Position numbers and translations under genes: made by a program
The notes under the pieces: model-generated
Database searches by the model: none
What the model was told of the DNA's origin: nothing
Seen by the model: only the letters and a program-made list of their open reading frames with translations
From: an uncultured Methylobacter sp.
Lineage (GTDB): Bacteria; Pseudomonadota; Gammaproteobacteria; Methylococcales; Methylomonadaceae
Direction: 5' to 3'
Length of the DNA: 6,657 nt
NCBI GenBank assembly: GCA_903831545.1
Contig: CAIKYI010000486.1
Location: forward strand, 1-6,657
In this document: positions 6,488 through 6,657 of the stretch, piece by piece
How the letters are laid out: each line of letters begins with the position of its first letter
How positions within the stretch are numbered: position 1 is the first letter of the stretch

Positions 6488-6657
6488 TTACCAGGTGGAA
6501 ATCGGACGAATAACACCCTGTATTTGTGACTGAGGGATTAAGCCAAAATACCGGCTATCAAACGATTTTTGGCTAACATCAGTCATCAGCAATAGATCCG
6601 TATCTCTTAACTTATACTCTCCCCTCAATACGGGCAAAGGTCGTCCAGTGCTATCGG
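6488..6657 (-). CDS. traF: Conjugative-transfer signal peptidase TraF, C-terminal end
   Basis: Only the last 55 codons and the TAA at 6488-6490 lie in the window; the 5' part runs off the right edge. The text DSTGRPLPVLRGEYKLRDTD followed by SFDSRYFG and a final VIRPISTW matches the C-terminal part of S26-family peptidases of the IncP TraF type. In these, the 'S-DSRYFG' box helps form the active-site region. TraF-type enzymes act at the inner membrane, and in IncP plasmids they mature and cyclise the conjugative pilin TrbC. The catalytic Ser and Lys should be in the missing part and cannot be checked. With the ArdC-like gene downstream, this places the right side of the window in a conjugative plasmid or integrative conjugative element. 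The product is too short to exclude another S26 peptidase of the same fold. Confidence 0.8.
   Translation of the reverse strand, partial: DSTGRPLPVLRGEYKLRDTDLLLMTDVSQKSFDSRYFGLIPQSQIQGVIRPISTW

Overview
The window looks like the edge of a conjugative element in a Gram-negative bacterium, most likely a gammaproteobacterium. The evidence is an outer-membrane TonB-dependent receptor, an IncP-type TraF signal peptidase and an ArdC-type antirestriction protein. Some wording in the receptor and in the ArdC-primase protein reminds me of methanotrophs (Methylococcales), but that is a weak inference from memory.

Layout. Positions 1-1731 (minus) hold the first 577 codons of a TonB-dependent receptor that runs off the left edge. 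Positions 1732 to about 2130 are AT-rich and intergenic. They contain a perfect 14-bp inverted repeat, one arm of which overlaps the receptor's Shine-Dalgarno sequence. Positions 2131-2418 (plus) are a decayed insertion-sequence transposase. Four bases further on, 2423-3943 (minus) is the C-terminal part of a large sacsin/Hsp90-like ATPase protein that has lost its 5' end. Positions ~3940-4098 (plus) carry a fragment of about 50 codons from a UvrC/Cho-like GIY-YIG nuclease gene. Positions 3986-6199 (minus) are an ArdC-type protein extended by primase-associated domains. Its last ~36 codons are read antisense through the nuclease fragment, so the C-terminal Toprim/primase part expected for this architecture is missing. 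Upstream of it lie a small, very acidic protein (6247-6438) and the 3' end of traF (6488-6657), with gaps of about 50 bases and strong Shine-Dalgarno sites.

How it fits together. traF, the acidic gene and the ArdC-primase gene look like an ordered transfer/establishment operon read leftwards. TraF would process the conjugative pilin, while the ArdC-like protein would enter or act in the recipient to protect and handle incoming single-stranded DNA. The operon is cut off at about 4099, where three gene pieces from different sources are joined end to end (ArdC-primase, GIY-YIG nuclease, sacsin-like) next to a dead transposase. This is a rearrangement scar at the boundary of the element. The receptor on the far left is probably resident or cargo DNA unrelated to transfer.

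I see no tRNA, rRNA, CRISPR array, intact insertion sequence, attachment site or origin of transfer. I did not find a clearly intact new multigene system. The most notable items are the three-part junction, the ArdC-primase protein, the acidic small protein and the possible translation-control hairpin in front of the receptor.
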